A DNA stretch of 64,000 bases from NCBI RefSeq assembly GCF_001039355.2, contig NW_019775600.1:111190-175189 (forward strand). The letters are read 5' to 3'. Within the stretch, counting starts at the first letter, position 1. Each line of letters starts with the position of its first letter. Of the stretch, positions 1 through 10,904 are shown one piece after another. This stretch comes from Lingula anatina. Lineage: Eukaryota > Brachiopoda > Lingulata > Lingulida > Lingulidae. A program made the translations under genes and the position numbers. The notes below the pieces were generated by a model. It ran no database searches, was not told where the DNA came from, and saw only the letters and a program-made list of their open reading frames with translations.

Positions 1-386
1 TTTGCCCTAAAGCCCCCAGAGCAACGTGCAAAGTGCCGTTCCGGTGAACGGTCAATCTTTTTTTTTTTTTCAACCCAACAGCTAAAATACATTAGACGTC
101 GACGCCGTCCGCAAATAATAAAAAATTAGTGCTTGGTAAAAATTACTTTTATATCTACTGCCCAAGGTTCTTCCTCAAAGAGATGTAAAGAAATCAGAAA
201 GTTCTGGAAATGGTGAAAAGGTCTTGCAATCGCAATTACCGGATGGAAATTTTCACCATTGTTTTTAATACGATAAACATTGGTTGTGTGTAGGCAGCTC
301 CGTTTTCAAGCTATGGATTTCTTTGCAATTGTCAGACTGCGTATGAAGTGGAGAAAATATCAATTGTCATTTTGATATATCTGTTT

Positions 387-392
387 TTTATT
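387..392 (-). promoter_or_regulatory. Possible poly(A) signal of the protease gene
   Basis: AATAAA on the minus strand about 460 bases past the stop, the first exact hexamer downstream; an ATTAAA lies at 421-426. Motif only. Confidence 0.35.
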
Positions 393-853
393 CATTTACT
401 TATTTATCTGTATTAATTTTTTTAATTAGTCAAGTAAAAAAACTTCATCGAACGACCAATTACACGCTAACAATACAAATTAAGTTTTATAAAATATTAA
501 CACAGACAAACACATTTAACAGAAAAAATCAGAGACAATATCAAGAGTCAATAACACAAATATCTTTAGCCAGTGCAACAATTATATTGTCAGATTTGTA
601 CAGCCGATATCCCAAAAAGTACAATAAAATGCAGTTTAGTGTTTTCCATACTGATTACTCCAAGCCGCACACAGTAACCCACGAAAAGGTTGCAAGATAA
701 TATAGTGAATTGATAGAAGCTAGACATGAAATTAAAAAATCATGAGAAGGAGACCACAAGTCAAATAACAGATGACAACAATATTGACTCTTCCCTCTTT
801 GTATGCAGTGCAATCTCTGACTGTGCTTTTCTCTCAACCCAACCAAATCTCAA

Positions 854-1227
854 TCACGTACACCCCGTCTGCAAGAGCCGATTGTTATCCCCCTCCTGTG
901 CACCCTGAATCACCCCCGAGGACGCCTTCGTCATGATCACGTGCCCCATCGCCTGCACGAACGCCGCATCGAACACGCTGGGGGCGGGAATCGTGGACAT
1001 GTGGGCCGCGAGGACCCCCGCTACGAAGGGGCTTGCCATGGAGGTGCCGCTGAGGGCGGCGGCGGCGGTTTGAGCGCTGTAGTAGGCGCTCCCTATACTG
1101 AGACCAGGGGCGTAGACGTTGGTACAGGCACCGCGGTTAGAAAACCAGGTGATGCTGTCGTCTCGGTCCATGGCCCCCACAGTGATGGCGTCCTTTACTC
1201 GGGCCGGCGAGGTCGTACATGCGTCAC
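854..1227 (-). CDS. Protease last coding exon (catalytic Ser)
   Basis: Acceptor attctag, phase 1 in, TGA at 856-854. It contains CTTSPARVKDAITVGAMD, then YAPG and SGTSMASPFVAGVLAA with the nucleophilic Ser, and ends RLLQTGCT. The exon is more GC-rich than its surroundings. Confidence 0.9.
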
Positions 1228-3439
1228 CTAGAATAAAAATACATTATTATTTTTTTTTTCTTTTTTTTTTTTTTGTCGTTCATTCTATTTTGTTCTATTT
1301 TGTTCTCATTTTTTCTACTTATTTTTAAAGTACATTAACTACTTAAAACAAGCATTTGACATGGCTTAAAAACGTGATTGAAAGGACCATCTTTTACTCA
1401 TCAGAGGTTTATTTCTCTGATTTATTCATGTCCTCAATCTTTGCAATATGGTAGCAATACATTCACACAATAATTATTCACCAAATGCTTTGTTAATGTA
1501 TCCCTGCAATAACGGTACTGTATTGTGCAGCGCAAGGCTTGACATCACACAAAACACAATGGTGAACTCTATACGCTGTCACACCTAACGCATTGCATAT
1601 AAATTCCACCTTTAAATAGTAGTAAAATGCCGATACCACACTGAGAGGACCTTGGTAACCAGTAAGTTACAACATGAACTTATTTAACAGTTCTCGTCGA
1701 GAAGTGTCATGTTACTTCACTGGGATAAACTGTTTTTCTACAAATTTTCAAATAATAAATAATTAGTTAAAATAAGGGAAAGAAATGAAAAAGGGAAAAA
1801 AGGGGAAAAAATCTGACATACCTCCATTGTTACCAGCGGCGACAGTGACAACAATGCCATTCTCTATCGCCTCTTTGACAACGTTGTCAAGGAGAGTGGA
1901 TACAGCGCTACCTATCGACAAGTTGATGATGGACTTTCGCTTCCGCTCTATAGCTTTGTCTATGGCCCATTTAATACCATCGGCAACGTCAAAGGAACCG
2001 CCTTTGCCCCTCCAGTCCAAAATTTTTACCTGTAGAAAGAGAACAGTTACAGGTTGGGTGGTACTTTTACAAAGAAAACATATCACAAGTGCCACCTTTC
2101 AATCAGCATCAAAATAATTTACCCGAAAGAAAGTTCACTATTTTAGAAAAAAAAAAAAACGACCGCTACCTTTGAAATTGCTGATTTGACTAGACAACTA
2201 GACATTTATGTACCTGCCTCTGTCTATATTTTTCAAGATGTAAAAATAGCTAGTTTATCAATTTTGGCTTGTTCAGTAAAAACGTGTGTGTGTGTGTGTG
2301 TGCGTGTGTGTGCTCTTGTGCACGCATTCTAACCGAGGACACACACCCGCCCGAAACCCACTAACCGAGGACACACCTCCAACCGAGGACGTCCTCGGTT
2401 GACATAAGCAGTGGAATGCATAAAGGGGCCCATTTCAAGTTAGGTGGTGAAATTTGACGCTATTCTGAGCCAGTCCTCGGTTATGCTGTATAGCGCGGGC
2501 CAAATTCCCGCCACGAGTGTATCAGAAATACTGTCCAACTTTTTGTCTGAAATCGGGCTATACACACGCGTCNCTTCCCGCCACAATGCCAGCCACGTGC
2601 GTGCCATGCCCGTTGTCGTCTTCGGCTGCCCCCGCGTACGAGCCGTAGATGGAGAAGAACTCTGAGTCGACGCGGCGCGAACCTCCCAGAAGTTGGAATT
2701 CGGTATGATCGGCTCGAACACCTGGTGGTTGGGCAGTGAAAAGAATATGGTATGAATATTATACGATCGAGTGGGAAAACGTTCGTGTAGAGAAGTGTGG
2801 GCCTGTCTGCTTGTAACTCAAATATTATGTCAGACGTCATCAATGTGGAAATCAAAGAAAAGTATTAAAAATATCGTATTTGCATAATCAGAAAGCATCT
2901 CACTGTGTATTGTCCGAACATTTTGGGGCATAACTGTAGTCAAAAAAATATCTGGGCCCTCTTTTAATGACATGACTGCAAATTGTTCACTAGTATAATC
3001 TGTAATTGTCGTCCAGTTGCCATCCAGCATTACATTAAACACTCGTCGACTTATCATCATAACAGTATGAAAACTTGTGCATCACTTTTCTTTCTATACA
3101 TGGAGCGACTTTCAGTTTAATTCTTATCAGCTAACTTTTTTACATGGAAAAACGGTCTGCAAGACAAGCCACGTTCGTACCTGTATCCACAACGTACACG
3201 TCCACCCCGTCACCGTCGCCATCTATATTCAATAAGTTGTCGTCTGCTGCGACTTTGTCGCTGTTGTCAATACGGTCGAGGCCCTGCGGAAAAGAGGATA
3301 ATAATCCAAACATAAATCAATCTGAAAATTAATTTCTGATTTTTTCAAGAATATTTACCAACTTCATGCATATAAGGGATCTTTATAAAATCAGAGGTTA
3401 TATTTAATATGTTTTTTTTTTCTTGAAACAAACAATTAC

Positions 3440-3475
<36 letters not shown>

Positions 3476-4041
3476 TTTAATGATGTTTGACGTTTTGGTC
3501 TGTGTGCAACAAGCAATTGGCAGTGAAATCTCAAATTGAATAAATAAATTAATTAATTAATTAATTAACGAATAAACCCTTATTATCCGTACCCATTTGT
3601 AATACTCGTGTCTAGTGCCTGCGTCCAGTTTGTTACAGGCCAGAGCCTCTACTATGACCTCCTGTTCCACCTCCTCCACCAGGTCTGTCAGCTGGAGAAG
3701 CTTCATCAGGTCGCTAGAACAAAACGCGGTCCAATATATATTATAAATGTCTGTGAGTGAAAGAGGAGTGAGTGAGAAAAATATGTATTTAGTTATTTAT
3801 CAATTTGTATTTTTCGAGATATGCAATAAAAAAAAATTAAAAAAAAACGCGGTCCAAAGTTACGCCGCATTCAGAACTAATTGATCTGGCTACTAACAGA
3901 TCCCCGGATCAAATATGGCGCGTCCACATAAAAACTTGCCGTATCATTCCCTAACAGAGATGGAAAACATGCCCCGCGGTGACATTCAGGTGGAGAAGAC
4001 ATATTGGTTCCGCAAATCTGTTAGTTCGCTGTTGTGAATGC

Positions 4042-4101
<60 letters not shown>

Positions 4102-4249
4102 CCTTTCAGAAACATCCTCCAGAAGGATAGAGTCTCCTCTGTTTGATAATCCAGATCTCTGTTGTCTCGATTTTAACTTCCCGAGTCCGAGATTGCGCCC
4201 TTTGTTTTTACTGAACTGCCGTAGGAGCCCTTGAACTGTAAAGTTTACA

Positions 4250-4289
<40 letters not shown>

Positions 4290-6867
4290 ACACAGGAAAT
4301 CAAGAAATAGAATATCTTGGAAAAAAAGGGTTAATAAGATATATGTTTATGAGCAAATGAACGAATAGATTATTAATAGATAAAATAGTTTGACACGCCT
4401 CCTTTTGTTTCCAAAGTCCTCAAATAATCACCAGCCCTTCTGTATTCTACTCAACACCAGGAAGAGGCCTGTCATTCATTTAAGCTGATTGCACACAGCA
4501 AGAGTCCCCGCAGAGTTGGATCGTTCTACGTAGGCAGATGGTGCCTATGAGAACGGAGCTTTAATGTCACCGACAATTGCGTGATGCAAGTGATATTGCT
4601 TTCACTTCCGCTTTCCAATCCCTTGCTTAACGTGACATTTTGCGGTAGCAATTGTCATTAGGTTTTATCACAAAAGTGTCGTTGTCCAGTGACAGTTACC
4701 TGACACTTCTCAGAAGTGACAAAATGACTTCCTGTTTCAGTGGAGCAATTTGATTGGATGATTGTGCAGTCATGACACACCGAAGGCTAACGAGGTTGTA
4801 GTATGAGTAAGTTCCTTACTTCTGTAGTCAGGTGATAACAGTTCTGTAAATTGTACTTTATATTTTTGGTGAATCATGACTGGTAAACCATATGGGGAGT
4901 TTGACTTATGACACTATATTGGTGAATGTGTGTGCGCATGCTCGTGATCGCTTGTTAGTCTTTGTGTGAGTGATAAAATGCGAGCCACGGAGGAATTAGA
5001 CATGGGTATAATCTAAACGGATGTTGCTATATGCTATTTGGAATAGATATGAGAAAATAACTCTCAAACAACGTTTTATCATTTTAGAGATAAAAAGCTC
5101 TGTGCTATAGAGGGGAAAGAACATTCATTAAGCAGTATTTAAGTATAATTTATTACATATTTCTCTCTCATAAATGCTCTTAACTAACCTTTAGCATCGT
5201 CCACATTTGGTTTCAAATTCAGAACAAACTTCTTTGGTATTCCCAGCCCTTCTCCGGCCCTTATTAAGCGAACTGAAATTGAAAAAAAGATTTAAAAAGA
5301 TAAGACGTTCACGAGGGCGTTAATTTATCCACATTTAATAAACACATTGTTGCAAACACGCTGTTATTACTGCGACCACAAAAACCACATTTTGAATTCG
5401 TGAAAATATATTATGAAAACACACACACTGTGTATTCTTTGTCTGTTATCTGCAAACCAGAAATGCTGATAAGGAGACCTTTGTAGAAAGAGCGCTTTCT
5501 TCGACTTCACGTTGAATACTGCATTTAATTCATTTTAATTTAGATATTCATTATAATGGTATATATTAAAACTAAAATATACCATTACATTACTGAATCA
5601 TATCCTCTTACTTCGGTATCTTTTTTCTTTCATTTTTGAACTTTGCAGATACGTGACATTTGTCGATGTTCAAATAACACGAAATGGATTTCTTCGTCAT
5701 TAAAACATACAATTTTCTATAACTTCTGTACCTAGTGCATATAACCATTAGTTAATTTTCCCAAGGCATGGTAGGCATTTTTGTTTTAGGTAAAATGATT
5801 GTGGGGTCAAGATGGATCAAATTAGCCTTTTTGTAAATAGTTTTCGACAACTTGAGTACATAGTGCATATAATAATGAGTTATTATTTTCCAAAGCGTGG
5901 TAAGACATTTGTGTTTTACGTAATAAATTGGGAGAAGTTACTGCATGTGCATGACCGAATGACGCGACTTGGACAGAATTACGGCCCAGATAGTCGTGGT
6001 CTCAATGCAGTCGTGACCCTTGTAAAGGAGGCGCTTATTCTTGTTCACACAAGTTTTAATTCAAACCGGTGTAGACCTAACATTAAGAAGTAAAGGCTTG
6101 ATACCCCCTCCACCCACCCCCACCCCTGCGCTGTAGGTTATCCCTCCCGTCAGTCGCTCTTTGTGGCGCCCTCTATAATCACTGATAACAGTTTAAGGAA
6201 TTAAATAGCAGGACATTGCAATCGAGCCCTTGTTTCTTGAATAAGAGTCTTGTCATATTAAAACACAATACATATTAATTAATTAATCCAATTATATTAT
6301 GTCATGTCAGTAAGCCATACTGTAACACTGAATACATAATACAGAATATGTACATAAAATCAAATTATTTACCCTGCTGGAATCTGTCCCTGAATCGGTT
6401 AAATCTGGATCCAAATCGACCGAAGAATCCAAACCGAGCGTTAGCTAAAACAAATATATATTAACGTTATGATTATGTTAGTTTCTGTACGCCACTGAAG
6501 CAGTTATGATAATGATAGTGCACCCTGCATGGTTAAATATAATGATGTGTTGGAATGTGTTTGCACATGGGTTGGCACGATGCATCACACTAAGGGTTGG
6601 TTTCACCTACGATCTATAGCTTGGGAATGGGTCTAAACTTGAAGATAAAAATTTGGTTTTCTTGAGTTCAAGATAAATTTGGGCAGGCCAAGTAAATAAA
6701 GTAAATATTGGTATGAAAACATAAAACAGCTACCATAATATTTCATTTGGCTATTTGTTTAAAGATTTGAACCATTTTGTGTCTGTGTGTGTGTGTGTAG
6801 GGGGGGGGGGGGTTATAGATTATTTGTGAAACTGGAACCAGCCTGTGATTATCTCACCTTTGGAGGT

Positions 6868-6920
<53 letters not shown>

Positions 6921-7903
6921 ACATTTCTTACCTCAAAAGACATATGCAGGGTAATAGGGGGATAAGATTTACCGATATGGTGGGCTAATCATAGGGTACG
7001 GCCTTTTGGACCCAGGTAAAAGAGACCAGAGTTGAATGGAAACACGCCTTAACTGTCAAATTTGGTGCATTATAATTGAGGCAGTAATAATTGTGTGATT
7101 GATGTATTTAGTGTATAGCAATGATATGGCTATTTATATCTTACGGCTTTGTGACGTCACTTACATTTAGATTACGTCATACTGGTTAAAACTGCAGCAA
7201 AACAGTTATTTGCGATGATATATAGAATTAACTGAAGCATTAAGTTGATACAGTATGCACATAAACATTAAGCCGTGCGTGTTTCACGTCGGTTGCTAAG
7301 GGTCTGTTTACAAAACTTGAAAAACACTGGCAAAAATATTTTACCAAGACTTGAAAATTGATAAAAGCAATATCAGCTCTTAGCAACCAAGTGATATAAC
7401 TGATTTATTAAAATTGCTTTCACAACAACCTGTTTCCACCAAAATTACATAAACAGTCTATTCCTACCTGCCCTGTTCACACCGGCAGCGCTACCCTCAA
7501 CGACGACACGAGCATCTTTCTTTGGTCCTCGTCTTATCTCGTCATCTTTCTTGATGATCGCTCCGTCATCAGGACCTGGGCCAACTGTGATAGGTGGAGG
7601 AGGCTGAGCCACGCCCCCATTTCCAGGACGACCACGCCCTCCACCCCGCCCACCTTGGCCATTACCCTGCCCACCTTGACCATTGCCACGCCCACCCCGG
7701 CCCCCGGGTACTACGGTCCCTAAGCGGTTACCAGGGCGGAGGTTGGTCATAACCTGTCGTTGTCGCCTTATCTGTGATAGTCGGTTGCCAGCCGTGTCTT
7801 TGAAAATATCCTGGAACCGGTTGAACATTCCGCCTCTTAGTCTCTGTGACATCACAAACGAACATCCGAGGATGAGAAGGGTGATTGACAGGAGGCAGTT
7901 CAT
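854..7903 (-). CDS. Secreted subtilisin/proteinase-K-like serine protease (S8), nine exons seen, one exon missing
   Basis: Spliced gene; exons 7468-7903, 6373-6444, 5189-5272, 4103-4235, 3593-3713, 3181-3283, about 2575-2721, 1822-2029 and 854-1227, all with GT/AG borders and matching phases apart from the gap noted here. Residues 1-19 look like a signal peptide, about 65-95 are Gly/Arg/Gln-rich, and about 170-280 form an I9-type propeptide (KFVLNLKPNVDDA start, VEEVEQEVIVE end). The catalytic domain then starts WGLDRID. Catalytic Asp is in YVVDTG (about residue 315), His in NGHGTHVAG (about 355), the oxyanion Asn in AAGNNG, and Ser in SGTSMASP. Family knowledge: secreted endopeptidase matured by propeptide removal. 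Inference: the short exon expected between HGTHVAGIVAG and VKILDW (a TYGVAK-like segment) is not in the window, so the gene as given cannot be joined in frame there. Specific substrate unknown. Confidence 0.9.
1822..2029 (-). CDS. Protease coding exon 8 (oxyanion-hole Asn)
   Basis: Acceptor tttctacag and donor GGAG|GTATGT, phase 0 to 1. It encodes VKILDWRGKGGSFDVADGIK, then SIINLSIGS and ends VVTVAAGNNG, the subtilase Asn block. Confidence 0.9.
2284..2312. repeat. (TG)n microsatellite
   Basis: TG dinucleotide run with one interruption, in the protease intron between exons 7 and 8. Confidence 0.9.
2331..2482. repeat. AACCGAGGAC repeat cluster with 20-bp palindrome
   Basis: AACCGAGGAC occurs at 2331, 2363 and 2381; its reverse complement at 2391 and 2473. 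The copies at 2381 and 2391 abut as a perfect 20-bp palindrome. The cluster lies in the protease intron that lacks an expected exon. Confidence 0.8.
2575..2721 (-). CDS. Protease coding exon 7 (catalytic His), 3' end uncertain
   Basis: Acceptor ccaccag. It encodes the region up to NGHGTHVAGIVAG, the catalytic His block. The donor cannot be read: the base after GGGAAG is N (2573). If N were T on the minus strand, a GT donor would fall at 2574-2573 with phase 1. Read through, the frame stops a few codons later. Confidence 0.8.
3181..3283 (-). CDS. Protease coding exon 6 (catalytic Asp)
   Basis: Acceptor ttccgcag and donor ACAG|GTACGA, phase 0 to 1. It opens GLDRIDNSD and ends VDVYVVDTG, the subtilase Asp block. 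A D/G-rich run (NIDGDGDGVD) precedes it. Confidence 0.9.
3441..3473. repeat. (TTA)n microsatellite
   Basis: Eleven uninterrupted TTA-type units in the intron between protease exons 5 and 6. Confidence 0.9.
3593..3713 (-). CDS. Protease coding exon 5 (end of propeptide)
   Basis: Acceptor tgttctag and donor TGG|GTACGG, phase 2 to 0. It encodes DLMKLLQLTDLVEEVEQEV and ends RHEYYKW, directly before the mature catalytic domain. Confidence 0.85.
3855..3960. repeat. Dispersed repeat copy in protease intron 4
   Basis: GATCCCCGGATCAAATATGG followed by CGTCCACATAAAAACTTGCC, diverged from the copies at 28449 and 31545. A 14-bp direct repeat AAAACGCGGTCCAA lies at 3721 and 3844, just before it. Confidence 0.4.
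4045..4098. repeat. (CT)n microsatellite
   Basis: About 27 CT units starting at the donor of protease exon 4. In the transcript this is a purine GA run immediately after the donor. Confidence 0.95.
4103..4235 (-). CDS. Protease coding exon 4 (propeptide)
   Basis: Acceptor tttacag and donor GAAAG|GTACAG, phase 1 to 2. It encodes a basic segment followed by GDSILLEDVSE, which joins exon 5. The donor is followed within a few bases by a (CT)n array at 4045-4098. Confidence 0.8.
4250..4289. repeat. (TAAA)n microsatellite
   Basis: About ten TAAA units a few bases upstream (in gene sense) of the exon 4 acceptor. Confidence 0.9.
5189..5272 (-). CDS. Protease coding exon 3 (start of I9 propeptide)
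   Basis: Acceptor atttcag and donor AAAG|GTTAGT, phase 1 to 1. It encodes IPKKFVLNLKPNVDDAKG, matching the first strand and helix of subtilisin propeptides. Confidence 0.8.
5728..5930. repeat. Diverged direct repeat, two copies, period about 128
   Basis: A segment starting GTACCTAGTGCATATAA (5728) recurs as GTACATAGTGCATATAA (5856). Both continue into a similar block ending TTTTGTTTTAGGTAA or TTGTGTTTTACGTAA. It lies in the intron between protease exons 2 and 3. Confidence 0.6.
6373..6444 (-). CDS. Protease coding exon 2
   Basis: Acceptor ttttag and donor CAGG|GTAAAT, phase 1 to 1, 72 nt. It encodes an Arg/Phe/Gly-rich peptide (ARFGFFGRFGSRFNRFRDRF), apparently a spacer between signal peptide and propeptide. 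Confidence 0.75.
6870..6920. repeat. (TA)n(TG)n compound microsatellite
   Basis: About 15 TA units run directly into about 10 TG units, in the intron between protease exons 1 and 2. Confidence 0.95.
7468..7903 (-). CDS. Protease coding exon 1 (signal peptide, Arg/Gly-rich segment)
   Basis: ATG at 7903-7901 opens MNCLLSITLLILGCSFVMSQ, a good signal peptide. The following Gly/Arg/Gln/Pro-rich stretch is low complexity. The donor CAG|GTAGG leaves phase 1. An acceptor (ttttcag) ends two bases before the ATG, so an upstream noncoding exon is expected. Confidence 0.85.
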
Positions 7904-7905
7904 TT

Positions 7906-10651
7906 CTGAAAATTATACGAAAATTGTTAAATGGAAGTCAGTTATACTGACAGTGGGATGCATCTATTACTAAAATGCACACTATTAAGAAACACTGCTC
8001 AATGTGTGAGCCATTAAAAGACACCTGTTTCTGATATGATCATTTTGTATTTGTTTTGATATTACATTTTCACTGCAGATTATATTCTCTGCAAGGCTTT
8101 TCTTTATGATAAAATGGTGGCCCCCTTTTCTAGTTGGTATTTTATCTTCGATGTCACCATTACCAAAATGACAAATCATTAAAGCTAGCATTTGTTAATT
8201 TTAAATGTAACTGTCACCGAAAAAATTTTTTTTTCTGTAATACGTTGACAGATGCATGCAACATTATCTTGTTTATCTGAGGAAACATTTATAGATGAGC
8301 CTCTAACACAAGGATGATGTGTAGCAGTTTCTGGATGAGAATACTAACTTACACCAGAGGAATTTTAAAAATCCAAAATGATAAACGCAACAAGATACCA
8401 TATGGTTGTGTCACAGTTGCTGGTGTTTTCAAGCTGTGTGAAAACGGTAGGAAAATTATTTTGCAATATATTTTAAGGTTAAAACTTTTTGATTAATATT
8501 TATCAATAAGACTTTTTAAGAGAAAATTTTAAAAATATTTAAAGAATGGCTAAAGTAACACTTTTATCATTTTTAAAATAATCTATCTGGTTACAGGTTT
8601 TATGTGTAACCAAATCTGGTAAAAGCACTGAGACGTTTTGTAGCACCGTTTTTAGAAACAAACATTTACCATAATTCTTGTATATCATTATTCCCATACG
8701 TCACCAAATGGGGGAGTCAAATCAACTTCTTCGCGTAATATCTATTTGAGAGTTACCGTCGTCATTATAACTTCTAATGGATGTCATTGGGCTATATAAG
8801 GAAGTGAATCAAAAATCAATGAAGCGAAACCCCCGTTTGTTTAAGTGAATCGTGCGGAGTAGATAAGTCATACGTTTGTCACTTAATTGAGGAAATTGTC
8901 TCCTTAAAGAAGATGTACACGCGAGAAGAGCTTAATTCGATGTTATCACGAGACAACAGTGTGGTTCCCCCATGTTTACTTATAACTTGACTAATAAAGG
9001 GGAAATCCATATTTTTAATTTGCTTTGAGTTACATTTCGTATGTTCTTCATAAAATTGAGCAATTAAGGAATTTTTCAATTTTTTATTTAACAATCCATT
9101 TTTGCATTATCTTTGCAGCTATGACAGTACAAATGAATTGAAGGGTGCTTTAAAAGCGTACGTCAGGGAGACCCTTTTTGAGTGTTTTTCTGTAGATAAA
9201 AAGATATTTAAGGCTCGACCTCCCCCCCCCCCCAAACCCCCGTCCCCCAACCAACCCACCAATCTTATCTCCATACACCCACTAGCCCACCCTACCCACA
9301 CCCACGCCATCAAGCTTTAAAACTTGCGTCTGGCATACCCTTCAGCGCCAGAGACAGGACTTTTACACTAGATATTCAAGATATGTCCCCGTCTTATTCT
9401 GTGTACATTTTTATGCTGCAACTAAAGATATTTTTGCCCCAAAAATGACGCCCCCTCTCAGTAGGGCTGTGGTAAATAGCATGATCTATGAGGAGTGTGG
9501 GAGGATAGTTATACCAGCGCTTTGGGTTGTGATAGGATATTGTTAACATACAATGTTAAATGTTTTATTATTATTATTATTATTATGATGATGATGAATT
9601 AAATGGTTTTTATTTTTGTACGTTGTTTTTTTTAATTTTTTATTTATTTATTTTTGCATTTTTCTGCCTTGGAATGATTCAATTTAATGGCAATTGTTAA
9701 TATGTTAATATCTAAATAATTAAAACCAAAGTTTAGAAGGTAAGGGATTCACACAAAAAAATGCAGTGGAAAATCTTCCGTTATTTCTGCATAAATGATA
9801 TAGGAATTGTCGAAATTGTCAAAATTAATCAAACAATGCTGGAATTAATATAATATTTCATTTCACTCTCACAGTCTCACTTTCAAGGCTGCCAGTACTT
9901 CCCCTCTTTGTTCAATATGGTCTGAGATGATAAGAAAATAAAAAAAAAACTCAAAGTGTGACTCATTGCATATGCTGATATTAGTACGGATACAGAGTAA
10001 AAATATCATATAAAAGTTATATCAAAGGTTCCTTATACATCGGGTTCGTTTTATCGATCGCAGTTTGAGAGTTTAATATTTTTCTTTATTCATTTTTTTT
10101 TTTTTTTTTTTTTTGTATTTCATAGTTGATCATCGTGCGGGATGATCTTTTTAACTTAAAACTATAAATGAAATATAGAAAGTATAGGGTCATTCTGGTT
10201 ACTTTTGGAAAAATTACTTTAGCACATCTTTTTCGTGCATATTGTTTTCTCATTTGACGAGAGAACGTTTTCTAGGAAATGTTTTCTAGTCTCTTTTTAG
10301 CAGAGCAAAAAAAGGAAAGATTCTCAAACATGATATAATAGGCTCGACTTTCTCAGAAATCAACTAACCCTGCCATCATGATATTATCACCATATTCCTT
10401 TTATATCTTTTTCAAATTTTGACTCACTATATTTATATTTTCTAACCATAATAAAAGCGGACTTAGAACTGTAATTTCAACTTCGAGGTTTAAGCCTACT
10501 AATTTAGCTTTTGCAAGCAAGGACGCATGATCTTTGCTCAAACACTTCACTAAACAAAAAGAAATCTATATATCTCTTCTCGTTAATGTACACTCATTTT
10601 CTTAATTAAGACAAAATCAACGATAACTATTCAAAAATATTCCAAACTTAC
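7906..10651. other. No coding gene seen; protease 5' UTR intron
   Basis: No exon with good splice sites or domain match on either strand. It holds a C-rich run near 9221-9250, a short TTA run near 9568 and AT-rich sequence. Interpreted as the intron between the predicted leader exon and the ATG exon. Confidence 0.5.
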
Positions 10652-10870
10652 CTCTAGTTCTCTAAACCCCGTCTTTTAACAGAAACAGGATGTGCTTTCT
10701 CTTCGAAGAAACTCACTCCGTCGAATAAATCTAACCTTTAAGGGTAAACACCTGCGTTGGACTTATTATACTACAAATAAACAAGGGTGTATCAAGATCG
10801 ACCAGCTCAGAAGTCAGAAATGACGCACGCTGTTTTGTCACCGTTAAATTATTACACCCCTCAGCGACCC
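10652..10870 (-). other. Predicted noncoding first exon of the protease gene
   Basis: The donor AGAG|GTAAGTTTGG ends the segment at 10652. The 5' end near 10870 is inferred from the TATA box at 10897-10904. It would splice to the acceptor just before 7905, giving a 5' UTR intron of about 2.7 kb. Confidence 0.45.
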
Positions 10871-10896
10871 TGTGTGTCTCCCCTGTTATCAGCTCA

Positions 10897-10904
10897 CTTA
10901 TATA
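10897..10904 (-). promoter_or_regulatory. TATA box, likely protease promoter
   Basis: TATATAAG on the minus strand. Roughly 245 bases downstream is a strong splice donor (AGAG|GTAAGT at 10652/10651). I saw no ATG on the minus strand between them, as expected of a noncoding leader exon. The coding exon at 7903 is preceded by an acceptor, so the two fit together. Confidence 0.5.
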
